64,000 bases of DNA from an uncultured Bacteroidia bacterium (GCA_902801625.1 CADCJI010000001.1:62001-126000); one strand, 5' to 3'; counted from the stretch's first letter, positions 8,662-16,562 are shown. Numbers and translations: made by a program. Notes: generated by a model not told the origin, from the sequence alone.

Positions 8662-9192
8662 TTATGCAAAATACCTCATCCCCTCATAGTTATACTTCAC
8701 GAAGTCCTTCTCCTTGTGGCAGCCGGCTTGCAGGCGGGGCACCCATTCGTCCATGGGAAGACCTCCTTTCAGAAAGTTGTTGATGGTCTCGCAGAAGAGG
8801 TTGACTTCGTTGAGAATGTCCTCGTTGGTGTTGTCGGGGAAGCCAAAGCCCTCGGCCTCGTTGATGTTGGAGACAAACATGGAGGTGAAATAGCCTTGCA
8901 AGCCATAGCGCTCAGCGAAGCTGCTGGCAAAGCACCAGATGCCTATCACCTGCCTGCCTCTCAAGAGATCGACCATGCTGTGATCAACAACATAGCCGAA
9001 CCAGTCTCTGTTGAATAGACCGCTACTGGACCCGTGCCCGAGGCACATCACCAAGGGGTCGTCGTCGCGCTTTAGTTGCGCGACGACCTCCTCCTTGGTG
9101 GGGTTGTACAATAAGGTTACGTTCTCAAGACTCTCGTAAGTTTTCTTCAAACGAGCAGTGTCCTCCATTGTGTCAACGTGAATCACTATCAT
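8662..9192 (-). CDS. caspase/CHAT-like cysteine protease candidate
   Basis: 176 residues. I see the two-part caspase-fold signature: a hydrophobic strand ending in His-Gly (PLVMCLGHGSSSG, about residues 46-58) and a second strand ending in Cys (VIGIWCFASSFAERYGL, about 81-97), the order and spacing of the catalytic His and Cys in CHAT/clan CD peptidases. No prodomain, signal or transmembrane segment. It starts 22 nt after the AAA+ ATPase stop, so the two are almost certainly co-transcribed from the element at 11053-11081. Clan CD proteases beside ATPases occur in bacterial defence. Activity and target are inferred; it may be a non-proteolytic fold relative. Confidence 0.6.
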   Translation of the reverse strand: MIVIHVDTMEDTARLKKTYESLENVTLLYNPTKEEVVAQLKRDDDPLVMCLGHGSSSGLFNRDWFGYVVDHSMVDLLRGRQVIGIWCFASSFAERYGLQGYFTSMFVSNINEAEGFGFPDNTNEDILNEVNLFCETINNFLKGGLPMDEWVPRLQAGCHKEKDFVKYNYEGMRYFA

Positions 9193-9214
9193 AATCTTTA
9201 TATGTTTATTGTTA

Positions 9215-10972
9215 CTAACTACGGAATCCTATCGGCTTACGGCTATTCGTGTTGCTTCTGGCAATCTGCTCCTTCGAACAGAGCTCCTCAATGTGATTGA
9301 GGTCAGGGGTGCCACCAAAGAGCAGGTGGTCAACCATCACCTTGCGCGCGATGTTCTCAATTTGGCCACCGCTGAAGTTGTAGGAGCGGGCCAACACACT
9401 AGCATCAGTATCGGCAAGGCCCGGGATGAAGCTCTGCCAGATGTGGGTCTTGGCCTCCACACTGGGTTGATGGAACTCCACCTTATACAGGAAACGTCTA
9501 TCGAAGGCACTGTCAAGGTTGCAGGTGAGGTTGGTGGTGGCAATCATAATGCCATCGATGTCTTCCATAGCCTGGAGCAGGATGTTCTGTATCGCATTCT
9601 CCGTCTTCTCGAGGGTGGGGTTGTTGCCTCCCACGCTCGTACGCACCGAGAGGACCGCGTCAGCTTCGTTGATAAGCAGGATGGGGATGTGTTTCGATTT
9701 CTTCACGCGCTCGGCATAGCTCTCGAAGATGCCTTTCACTATCTTCTCCGTCTCACCGTACCATTTGTCTCGTATCGACGAGATGTCGACCTGCATAATG
9801 TCGCGGCCCGTCATACGAGCCAGTTGCAAGGCTGTCTCTGTCTTACCCGTACCCGGACCGCCATAGAAGAGGCAGTTGAATCCTTTGCGGAGGTTGGCCT
9901 TCTCCAAGCGTTCGCGTATGGCTTTCAGTTGCTCATCCTCGAGCAGGTGCTGCAAGGTGTTGATTTGCCCTTGGTCTTCAGCAGAATAGAACAACGCTTT
10001 GGGCTTGATGTCATTACAGCTGAGGATTTTGCTGTGTTCATCCTCGTCAACTTCATCGACATCGGCAGGGATGTCATATTCGCTGAGGAAGAGTTTGCGG
10101 GCTTTGTCGGTGAGTTGGAAGATGTTATTCGACATAAAACCGGCTTCTCCTGTGAGCTTTAGAAGTCCATCCTTGATGAAAGGGTGATTTCCGTTGGTCA
10201 TCAGTATAGGAAACTCGTCATCGATATCGTCTGTGGAAAGAAACTCCAGCTGACCGAGGGGAACCCTTATCTGTTGGTCAACGACGAGTCGCTTGCAGAA
10301 ATAGAGTAGGTATAGCTTATCAAATTGATTTACTCTCAATCCGTTAATACTGCGTGCGATAACCAGTTGAGGATTGTTGTTGAGCAATTCTATAGTCTCG
10401 TAGAGTAGCTCGTCTTCGTCAATTTGACCGCTACGACCTGCTTCACGCACCAAGGTAGTAAAGCGTTTCATAAACTCTTCTGCTGTCAGATTGGCAGTGT
10501 TGACAATGGGCAAGGCTTGGTTGTCGCAGAAGGCCGCCTTGGCCTTCTCACTTAGCTGATAGGCAGGTCCGCTGCCATGAAAGCAACCGCGTTTTCTGAT
10601 GTAGCGGCGGTGCGTCAGTGTCTTCAGGTTTTCCGTTTTCCGCATCATGGTTATGGGAGAACAAGAGAAGTAGTCCGTCATTTCTCGCGTGTTCACGGTA
10701 CACTCAGAATTGGAGATGAAGGGGCAAAGCATTACTGTCTCTTCTGGTGTCAGCTCAAGGTCGGCGGCCGTCGACTCAATCAGAGATTTGTGGCGTTTGA
10801 AGAACTTGTCTTCAAGCCTGGAGCCTACTGCCAGTTGTATGAGTTGCTCAAGCTTGTCGAGCAGGCTCATACTTTTCAGTTTTGCCTTACTGACCGGAGT
10901 GGCCTGTGCGTAGTAGGGGATGGGGTTGAACACTTCGTCGTCCAACTCAAAGGAGTCTTGCTTTCTTTTCAT
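9215..10972 (-). CDS. AAA+ ATPase with N-terminal winged-helix-like region
   Basis: 585 residues. The C-terminal half is a classical AAA+ module: Walker A FYGGPGTGKTETALQ (about residues 367-381), Walker-B-like ILLINEADAVL, in which the usual Asp before Glu is Asn, sensor region IMIATTNLTCNLDSAFDRRF with arginine-finger candidates, and sensor 2 near FSGGQIENIARK. The N-terminal half has segments typical of Bacteroidota AAA proteins that read peptide or protein partners (MTDYFSCSPITMMRKTENLKTL looks like a helix-turn-helix). It forms a two-gene unit with the caspase-like gene, suggesting an ATPase that senses or feeds that protease. Copy 4 of the shared element lies 81 nt upstream. Confidence 0.85.
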   Translation of the reverse strand: MKRKQDSFELDDEVFNPIPYYAQATPVSKAKLKSMSLLDKLEQLIQLAVGSRLEDKFFKRHKSLIESTAADLELTPEETVMLCPFISNSECTVNTREMTDYFSCSPITMMRKTENLKTLTHRRYIRKRGCFHGSGPAYQLSEKAKAAFCDNQALPIVNTANLTAEEFMKRFTTLVREAGRSGQIDEDELLYETIELLNNNPQLVIARSINGLRVNQFDKLYLLYFCKRLVVDQQIRVPLGQLEFLSTDDIDDEFPILMTNGNHPFIKDGLLKLTGEAGFMSNNIFQLTDKARKLFLSEYDIPADVDEVDEDEHSKILSCNDIKPKALFYSAEDQGQINTLQHLLEDEQLKAIRERLEKANLRKGFNCLFYGGPGTGKTETALQLARMTGRDIMQVDISSIRDKWYGETEKIVKGIFESYAERVKKSKHIPILLINEADAVLSVRTSVGGNNPTLEKTENAIQNILLQAMEDIDGIMIATTNLTCNLDSAFDRRFLYKVEFHQPSVEAKTHIWQSFIPGLADTDASVLARSYNFSGGQIENIARKVMVDHLLFGGTPDLNHIEELCSKEQIARSNTNSRKPIGFRS

Positions 10973-11052
10973 AAGGCGGGTGATTTAAAAGGTTCTTTAT
11001 ATTGTTTTTGTGTAGACAGGGACGCTAAACTTGCGCCCCGTGTCTATTTGCT

Positions 11053-11081
11053 TATAGAGCGCCAGAAGCGATTTATCAACC
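11053..11081 (-). promoter_or_regulatory. GGTTGA...CTATA element, copy 4 (AAA/caspase-like operon)
   Basis: Minus strand GGTTGATAAATC, then CTATA at the same 29-nt total length. The flanking GCGCC and GGCGC can pair around the 5' half. A T7-CA tract precedes it, as in copy 2. It lies between the sigma-factor gene and the AAA gene. Confidence 0.55.
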
Positions 11082-11099
11082 GGCGCATTGAAAAAAATG

Positions 11100-11771
11100 T
11101 CAAGCACAGAGTTTGAAAGAGATCTGCTCGTCCAAGATCTGCCCGCGAAGCTCGTCATGGACACCGTTCAAGTGTTTGCAAACAGCTTGTGGGGTAACTT
11201 GTTCCAAGGTGGCAATCTGCTTAAACGTCATGGGTTCGCCCTCATAGCCATAACGTCTGTAAACTAAGGTTTGATCTTTCGGCTCAAGTTTGGATACCGC
11301 CCTGTTTAGTTTCTCCAATAGACATTTATGTTCCCAATCCCAGTTGCAATGCATACCCTTTGCTTGAATCTTGTCAAAAAACGAAGGATTGAAGCAATCC
11401 CAATCGGAATCGTATGCATCGTACCTGACAATAGAAACCGATTCGCGTTGTTTGTCAGACATTTTAACAGGAAACAAGCATCTAATTTCAGCCAACATCT
11501 CATTCCAAATGCAATGCGAAGCATAGGTTCGAAAATTAGCCCCACGCGAGGGGTCATAGCTTTGGGTTGCTTTGACCAAGGCCTCATCTCCCGCACTGAC
11601 AAGGTCATCAACCGTCACCCACGAGCATTCTTGACACCGCATACTAAGTTTCCTAGCAAGAATGCCAACCAAATCGTGATTCACTTGAATGAGTTTGCTT
11701 TGATTGGGGGTAATGGTTTCGAGGTTGCGGCAGCTCATAGTGCCTTGGATACGAGCATAATTGTCATTCAT
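11100..11771 (-). CDS. sigma-70 family RNA polymerase sigma factor
   Basis: 223 residues. Region 2 is clear: VDDLVSAGDEALVKATQSYD followed by GANFRTYASHCIWNEM (about residues 54-91). Region 4 is at the C-terminus, with LEPKDQTLVYRRYGYEG and an HTH reading MTFKQIATLEQVTPQAV. Regions 1.1 and 3 are absent or reduced, so it is a small alternative factor rather than the housekeeping RpoD. A CQEC pair before region 2 is unusual. It is oriented into the AAA/caspase-like genes. It could recognise the four GGTTGA/CTATA elements found just downstream; that is inference from proximity only. Confidence 0.85.
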   Translation of the reverse strand: MNDNYARIQGTMSCRNLETITPNQSKLIQVNHDLVGILARKLSMRCQECSWVTVDDLVSAGDEALVKATQSYDPSRGANFRTYASHCIWNEMLAEIRCLFPVKMSDKQRESVSIVRYDAYDSDWDCFNPSFFDKIQAKGMHCNWDWEHKCLLEKLNRAVSKLEPKDQTLVYRRYGYEGEPMTFKQIATLEQVTPQAVCKHLNGVHDELRGQILDEQISFKLCA

Positions 11772-12019
11772 AGGCTTGAATTTTTAATTAAGTTATTGAA
11801 TATTAAATTATTATATTGCTTAACAATGGTCAAAACCAGAGCATAACTATCGAAGCCAACACTAAGGAACCGATATGTCGAGGGTCATAATCTTTAATTG
11901 CAGAGTGCTTGATAAATACAAAAACTATACCAAAATGTTAAAAACTGAACAGTAGTTTTCTGTTTTTTAGATTGTTTTTTGGTAAGGGAAGGCGTGTTAT
12001 GCATTTACGTTTTTTGTCA
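11772..12019. other. AT-rich intergenic region upstream of the sigma gene
   Basis: About 250 nt between the M15 peptidase stop and the sigma-factor ATG. On the minus strand a weak hairpin (AAAACT, loop ACTGTTC, AGTTTT plus T-run, near 11950-11965) could end the M15 transcript. Close to it is a near-consensus -7 box (TATAGTTTTTG, one base too long). No perfect copy of the GGTTGA/CTATA element is present, so the sigma gene does not obviously regulate itself through it. Confidence 0.4.
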
Positions 12020-12805
12020 TTACCTCTCAAAATGCTGGTAGTCCTTCATCCTGCGCCAGTTGCCGCCCCAGCGGAATCTATATGAGGTGAAGACTTTTTT
12101 GCAGTAGTCGTCTTTGTCGATTTTGTGCGGGAAATCCTTGCTTCTATCCACGTAATCTTCTGCCGTCGATGGTTGGATCAGTTTGCCTCTTACGCAGGGG
12201 TTTTGCAAAGGATTGATGTCGACAGCCATGCCATAGGCGTGCCGCGAAAGGATTTTGGTGCCTGTAATGTAACGGTAGTTGAAACAGGAGGTGTTGTTGG
12301 CTTGCATCGAGGCCTCATCATCGGCATCAAAATCATCCACTAGGTGCATGCTGTAAATGGGATAAGCCTGTGAAAACAATGCTCGGAAGATACAAAGCAA
12401 ATCGTGGGCGATGGCTTTGTTGCAGACCATCTCGCCCTTTTGAATGTTTCCATCGAAATCGTAATAGGGAAGCGTGAGATAGCGAAGCTGGTCCATGGAA
12501 ATCTTAGCATTGTCGGGAAACGAACGACCTCTCATGCGTGTTTCCACTTCTTCTGGAACGGGCTGCGAAGCGAACACATAAGTCCCAATCATCACCGTGT
12601 CCTCAGCATCATCGTACGTCCATGAAATCGTGTCGACGGCTTCCTCCTCTATTTGAGGCACGGCTTCTTCAACGATGTCGGCTTTCGGGTTTTCGCTCAC
12701 GGGTTGTTGCCTGCTGTTGCACGAAACCATCGATAAGCTCAAACCCAGCAGGAGTGCTGCTGCAAACATCAGTTGCCTCATCGTGTGAACAGTGTTTTGT
12801 GTCAT
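12020..12805 (-). CDS. M15-family D-Ala-D-Ala carboxypeptidase-like lipoprotein
   Basis: About 261 residues. Zinc-peptidase motifs of the M15 fold are present: SRHAYGMAVDIN (SxHxxGxAxD) and a C-terminal WGGNWRRMKDYQHF holding the catalytic Asp/His. The N-terminus carries a lipoprotein signal (MRQLMFAAALLLGLSLSMVSC). Predicted to trim peptidoglycan stem peptides at the cell envelope. The ATG at 12805 forms an ATGA overlap with the upstream DUF2461 stop; the ATG at 12781 gives a cleaner signal peptide and is the alternative. Confidence 0.85.
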   Translation of the reverse strand: MTQNTVHTMRQLMFAAALLLGLSLSMVSCNSRQQPVSENPKADIVEEAVPQIEEEAVDTISWTYDDAEDTVMIGTYVFASQPVPEEVETRMRGRSFPDNAKISMDQLRYLTLPYYDFDGNIQKGEMVCNKAIAHDLLCIFRALFSQAYPIYSMHLVDDFDADDEASMQANNTSCFNYRYITGTKILSRHAYGMAVDINPLQNPCVRGKLIQPSTAEDYVDRSKDFPHKIDKDDYCKKVFTSYRFRWGGNWRRMKDYQHFER

Positions 12806-13467
12806 TCTCCTTTCACAGTCCGGTTCAGCCATTGGCAGAAGTCCTTGGTCTTTTCGAACTCGCTCAGTACCCAGTCCACAAGATGTGGGTCGGAGAGGCG
12901 TGTGTCGGGGAGATCCTGGACCAAGAGCCAGTCGCGTTGTTTGAAGAGCTCGGCCTGTGGGTGGTCTTTGGGATAACCGTTGGGCACGCGTTTCATGGCG
13001 TGGCTGGTGTCTAAGTCGAAACCTTTGGCTTTGGCGATGGCTTCCACCAAAGGCTCGCCGTTGAAGAGGATTTCATCGCGGATGGTCTTTAGCATGGCCG
13101 TGTCGGGCATGTACATTCCCGTGCAGAGCATGTTGTGGCCGAGGTATTCCGACTCTTTGGCCTCCAAATGGAAGTAGTAACCGCTCAGCATCGACTTCTT
13201 TCCTTCAGGACAGACAAACACGCCGAAATGAGTTTTGTAAGGTCGCTTGTCGGGCGAAAAACGGGTGTCGCGGTAGAATCGGTAAGTGCAGTCCTTCAGG
13301 GTCAGGCCTTTGCAGTTGTCGTCAAACTTCTGCACGCCGGCAATGATTTGTTCTGCCAAGGCGTTGAAATTGGCCTGCGCCGTCTGGTATTGTTTCTTGT
13401 GTTCCTGAAACCAAGGGCGGTTGTTATTGTGAAGAACGTCGTCGAGGAATTTGAGGATTTCTTCCAT
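12802..13467 (-). CDS. DUF2461 family protein
   Basis: 221 residues beginning MEEILKFLDDVLHNNNRPWF. Family hallmarks are the PWFQEHKKQY start, the YRFYRDTRFSPDKRPYKTHFG core (about residues 60-80) and GYYFHLEAK. Function of the family is unknown. A further upstream ATG is rejected because the -7 box at 13490-13483 lies between them. Coupled by ATGA to the M15 peptidase gene. Confidence 0.9.
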   Translation of the reverse strand: MEEILKFLDDVLHNNNRPWFQEHKKQYQTAQANFNALAEQIIAGVQKFDDNCKGLTLKDCTYRFYRDTRFSPDKRPYKTHFGVFVCPEGKKSMLSGYYFHLEAKESEYLGHNMLCTGMYMPDTAMLKTIRDEILFNGEPLVEAIAKAKGFDLDTSHAMKRVPNGYPKDHPQAELFKQRDWLLVQDLPDTRLSDPHLVDWVLSEFEKTKDFCQWLNRTVKGE

Positions 13468-13482
13468 GGGTGAAAATTTTGG

Positions 13483-13490
13483 CAAAGGTA
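13483..13490 (-). promoter_or_regulatory. -7 box for the DUF2461-M15 operon
   Basis: Minus strand TACCTTTG, 16 nt before the ATG at 13467 and immediately after the MATE gene stop. It fixes the start of the DUF2461 gene. Confidence 0.55.
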
Positions 13491-13495
13491 GGGAT

Positions 13496-14809
13496 TTATT
13501 TCGTTTCAAACACCGCCTTTTTCGCCATTAAGGTCATGGAAAGGCCGCGCGCCACCATGAAGAGCAAGAATGCAATCCATAATCCATGGTTGCCGAAGCG
13601 TGGCATTAATAATAAGGTGGCAGGCAAAAACACGCCAATGGCTGAGATAAGCATAGTGTTACGGATGGCACGTGCTGCCGTGGCACCGATGTAGACACCA
13701 TCCCAAAGGAAGGCGGCAAAGGTGATGAGTGGGATGGCGGCCAAATAGATGTGGTAAGGTTGCGCCATCGGGATGATACCAGGCTGGTCACTGACGAGAC
13801 GGATGAACCAATCAGGGAAAAGGGCATAAAGCACGGTGAACGGCAAGGCGATGAGGAAGCCCCAAAGAAACAGCAGCTTGACAGTTTGGCGGAGCTGTTT
13901 CGGGTCATGCGCACCCGTGAAACGGCCCACCAAGGCCTCGCCTGCATAGGCAAAGCCATCGGTGAAGTAGGAGAAGATGTAGAAAAACTGCATCAGGATC
14001 ATATTGACCGCCAGCATGTCGTCACCGAGCTTAGCCGATTGGTTATTGAAGAAGGCGATGCTCAGCACGAGCAGGATGCTGCGAATCATGAAGTCGGCGT
14101 TCACTTTGAAGAAACGCTTCAGCTTGTCGGCTTGCAGTAGGATAACCCGTCGGATGGGGATGAGGTGATAGCGGAACTTGGCGAAGAGAAAGATGATGGC
14201 AGTCAGCAGGCCGCAATATTGCGCGATGACAGTGCCCAAGGCTACACCCGTGACGCCCATGCCCATGGCATTGACGAAGATAACGCTCAAAACGATGTTC
14301 ACCACATTGGTCAGGATAGCGATAATCATGGGGATGGTGGTGTTTTGCATGCCGATGTACCACCCGTTAAAAGCATAGAGGCAAAGCACCGCTGGTGCTG
14401 CCCAGATGCGCACGCGGAAATAAGTTGAAGTGTAAGCCAACACTTCTTCACTGCCGTTTAGCAGCTTCATGCTGAGCCATTCCACTGGACTTTGCAATGA
14501 AAGCACCAAAACGGTGGCAATCAGTGCAATGCAGAGCGAACGATAGAGCGAATAGGCGATTTCTGAGCGGTCGTTGGCACCGTAGGCCTGTGCCGTAAAC
14601 CCCGTGGTGCCCGCCCGCATGAAACTGAAGATGGAGTACATCACGCTGAAGATGGTACCACCCAAGCCGATGGCCCCGATGTAGGCCACCGAATCCTGAT
14701 GCCCCATCAGCATCATATCAACGAAGCCCAGCAGCGGCACTGTGATGTTGCTGATGATGTTCGGGATGGCGAGCTTCAGTATTGAACGGTTGAGGGACGT
14801 TTTGGGCAT
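13496..14809 (-). CDS. MATE family efflux transporter
   Basis: 437 residues of alternating hydrophobic segments compatible with 12 transmembrane helices, the usual MATE size. The first half has IPNIISNITVPLLGFVDMMLMGH and the internal MATE repeat is visible (GFTAQAYGAN; EALVGRFTGAHD). Expected to export drugs or metabolites by cation antiport in the inner membrane; the DinF-like subgroup is most similar. It lies 31 nt downstream of the NYN gene, probably co-transcribed. Confidence 0.93.
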   Translation of the reverse strand: MPKTSLNRSILKLAIPNIISNITVPLLGFVDMMLMGHQDSVAYIGAIGLGGTIFSVMYSIFSFMRAGTTGFTAQAYGANDRSEIAYSLYRSLCIALIATVLVLSLQSPVEWLSMKLLNGSEEVLAYTSTYFRVRIWAAPAVLCLYAFNGWYIGMQNTTIPMIIAILTNVVNIVLSVIFVNAMGMGVTGVALGTVIAQYCGLLTAIIFLFAKFRYHLIPIRRVILLQADKLKRFFKVNADFMIRSILLVLSIAFFNNQSAKLGDDMLAVNMILMQFFYIFSYFTDGFAYAGEALVGRFTGAHDPKQLRQTVKLLFLWGFLIALPFTVLYALFPDWFIRLVSDQPGIIPMAQPYHIYLAAIPLITFAAFLWDGVYIGATAARAIRNTMLISAIGVFLPATLLLMPRFGNHGLWIAFLLFMVARGLSMTLMAKKAVFETK

Positions 14810-14840
14810 AAAGGAAATTAAGAGTCAATCTTACAGTTTC

Positions 14841-15476
14841 TCATATTTGGTATGCCTTCCATTTGGGAGGTATCGTAAGGTCAAAATTAGACAAAGACAA
14901 GTGTATCGTATCAGGCATGATGCACTGACGAAAGCGTGATTCATAGCGCTCCAAATTAATTACACGGGAAGAACTGATGTTGCTCAAACTGTTGGAATGG
15001 TGAAAAGGTGGAAAGTAAACAAACACCTTCGTCCCGGATTCTAAGGCCAGTTCAATGGCAGGAAGCATATCGCTATCAGCCGACACCACGATGGCAACAT
15101 CGCAATTATGGTTGTTGGCATCGTTAACAATTTGGGTTGCGATTCTTACGTCCGACTCTTTCTCCTCGTAAGTTTGTATCAAATAACCGCAGTTGAAGCA
15201 TTTGATGTTTTTTCGCAGGTATTTTCCCAATATCAACTGAAATTTCGGATTCTCCTTATTGGCTTGGAAAAAAGCGTTTTGACGCAATGCCTTGTCGACA
15301 TTATCTGGCTTTGCGGAAAAGTATTTCACATATACAAGCTCTTGATTTGGCTTCATAAACATCTCAAAGAATTTTACCATGTCAAGCCAATAGTACCGCC
15401 TCCATCTATGATTCTTTTTCAACCCGTAATAGAAGTTGAAGCCGTCCACATAAACTATAACTCGCTGTTTATCCAT
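14841..15476 (-). CDS. NYN (PIN-like) domain RNase candidate
   Basis: 211 residues. The NYN/LabA signature is visible: VIVYVDGFNFYYGL (residues about 5-18, first catalytic Asp) and CDVAIVVSADSDMLPAIE (about 129-146, further acidic residues). A CFNCGY pair near residue 94 may bind zinc. NYN proteins are usually endoribonucleases acting on RNA processing or decay. The gene is preceded by a short, strongly structured leader ending in a terminator-like hairpin. Confidence 0.85.
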   Translation of the reverse strand: MDKQRVIVYVDGFNFYYGLKKNHRWRRYYWLDMVKFFEMFMKPNQELVYVKYFSAKPDNVDKALRQNAFFQANKENPKFQLILGKYLRKNIKCFNCGYLIQTYEEKESDVRIATQIVNDANNHNCDVAIVVSADSDMLPAIELALESGTKVFVYFPPFHHSNSLSNISSSRVINLERYESRFRQCIMPDTIHLSLSNFDLTIPPKWKAYQI

Positions 15477-15481
15477 TGATT

Positions 15482-15548
15482 TTTAAAAAATTAAGCCCAC
15501 TTGTTTAGAGTGGGCAGGCCTTAGTATTTTCCACCTAAGGGGGATTCG
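15482..15548 (-). ncRNA. structured leader or small RNA upstream of the NYN gene
   Basis: A TACTTTTG -7 box (15559-15552, minus) starts transcription just before two consecutive hairpins: CCTTAG/CTAAGG (10-nt loop) then GCCCAC/GTGGGC (9-nt loop), the latter followed by TTAATTTTTT. The NYN ATG comes 5-6 nt later. The RNA is about 65 nt and ends like an intrinsic terminator, so it could be an attenuator or a free small RNA paired with the RNase gene. Confidence 0.5.
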
Positions 15549-15642
15549 TTGCAAAAGTACAATTATTTTCAATATAACGCACATTTGGGAGAATTTTTTT
15601 AGTATTTCGGCTAACCATTTTATAGGGAATGATTGTTTTCCC

Positions 15643-15650
15643 TAACTTTG
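15643..15650 (+). promoter_or_regulatory. -7 box for the EFR1 ferredoxin gene
   Basis: TAACTTTG, a perfect TAnnTTTG box, 22 nt before the ATG at 15673; divergent from the NYN promoter. Confidence 0.55.
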
Positions 15651-15672
15651 CCGCAACAAAAACGACTAAACT

Positions 15673-16458
15673 ATGATCTTCTTTTTCAGCGGCTGCGGCA
15701 ACAGCAAACATGTGGCGGAAACTATCGCCACAGGACTCAACGACTCATTAATCTTTATTCCCGAGGCGGCTCGCGAAAACCGATATGAATACGAATTGGC
15801 CGAAGGTGAAAGGCTTGGTTTTGTGTTCCCGATTTATGCTTGGGGGCCTCCGAAATTGGTGATTGATTTCGTGAAGAAATTGACAGTTAAGGTCCCTGAG
15901 CCTGTCGAAGGGCCGACCTCGAAGCCTTACGTTTATTTTGCCTGCACCTGCGGCGATGAAAGTGGTCTTACCGAGAAGGTGATGCGCAAGGTCATGGCAC
16001 GAAAAGGCTGGTCGCTGTCGGCCTGCTTCAGCGTGCAGATGCCTGAAACTTTCATCGGTCTGCCAGGCTTCAAACTTGACACAGAGGAGAATGTCAACCG
16101 GAAACATGCTAACGCCGATGCCAAGTTGAAGCGCAATATACCAAGACTTGCCAACAAGGAGCATTTCTCGGAGATGGTTAAAGGTGGTGCAGCATGGATG
16201 AAGACATATATGATCCATCCTGGTTTCAGTCGGCTCGCTACTAGCGATAAACCATACCATTTCACCGATGCCTGCATCCATTGTGGAAAATGCGTGGAAG
16301 CTTGTCCGTTAAAGAACGTCACCCTCGAAGACGGTCACCCGAAATGGAATGGCAACTGCACCATGTGTATGAGTTGTTACCACCATTGTCCCGTGAACGC
16401 CATCCAATATGGCAAGGCGACGGTGGGGAAGGGACAGTATTATTTTGGGAGAAGATAA
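15673..16458 (+). CDS. EFR1-type flavodoxin-ferredoxin protein
   Basis: 261 residues. The N-terminus is flavodoxin-like (FFFSGCGNSKHVAETIA, FVFPIYAWGPPKL); the C-terminus has two 4Fe-4S cluster motifs, CIHCGKCVEACP and CTMCMSCYHHCP. Such proteins act as cytosolic low-potential electron carriers. Residues around VPEPVEGPTSK (positions 15891-15918) come from a dispersed palindromic repeat inserted in frame between the flavodoxin strands. It is monocistronic, with its own -7 box. Confidence 0.9.
   Translation: MIFFFSGCGNSKHVAETIATGLNDSLIFIPEAARENRYEYELAEGERLGFVFPIYAWGPPKLVIDFVKKLTVKVPEPVEGPTSKPYVYFACTCGDESGLTEKVMRKVMARKGWSLSACFSVQMPETFIGLPGFKLDTEENVNRKHANADAKLKRNIPRLANKEHFSEMVKGGAAWMKTYMIHPGFSRLATSDKPYHFTDACIHCGKCVEACPLKNVTLEDGHPKWNGNCTMCMSCYHHCPVNAIQYGKATVGKGQYYFGRR
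15891..15918. repeat. dispersed palindromic repeat inside EFR1 gene
   Basis: A 28-nt element beginning GGTCCCTGAGCCTG and ending CGAAGGGCCGACC, partly self-complementary. A degenerate, nested version occurs inside the HAD gene at 26606-26655. In EFR1 it keeps the reading frame, adding VPEPVEGP. Confidence 0.7.
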
Positions 16459-16460
16459 TA

Positions 16461-16515
16461 AGCTATCAGCCGTCAACTTTCAGCTTGGTCATACGGTGCT
16501 GATAGCTGAAAGTTA
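16461..16515. repeat. intergenic inverted repeat
   Basis: AGCTATCAGC (16461-16470) pairs with GCTGATAGCT (16498-16507), and AACTTTCAGCT (16475-16485) pairs with AGCTGAAAGTT (16505-16515). The two inverted repeats overlap, giving alternative foldings. It may serve as a terminator region for the EFR1 gene, although no T-run follows. Confidence 0.6.
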
Positions 16516-16562
16516 ATAGCTCAATTCAACAATTAAACAGTCAACACTTAAACATAAATACA

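Noticed and set aside
9209-10162. 317-residue plus-strand frame opposite the AAA+ gene
   Set aside because: It is a shadow of a protein with all AAA+ motifs; no promoter or domain on the plus strand.
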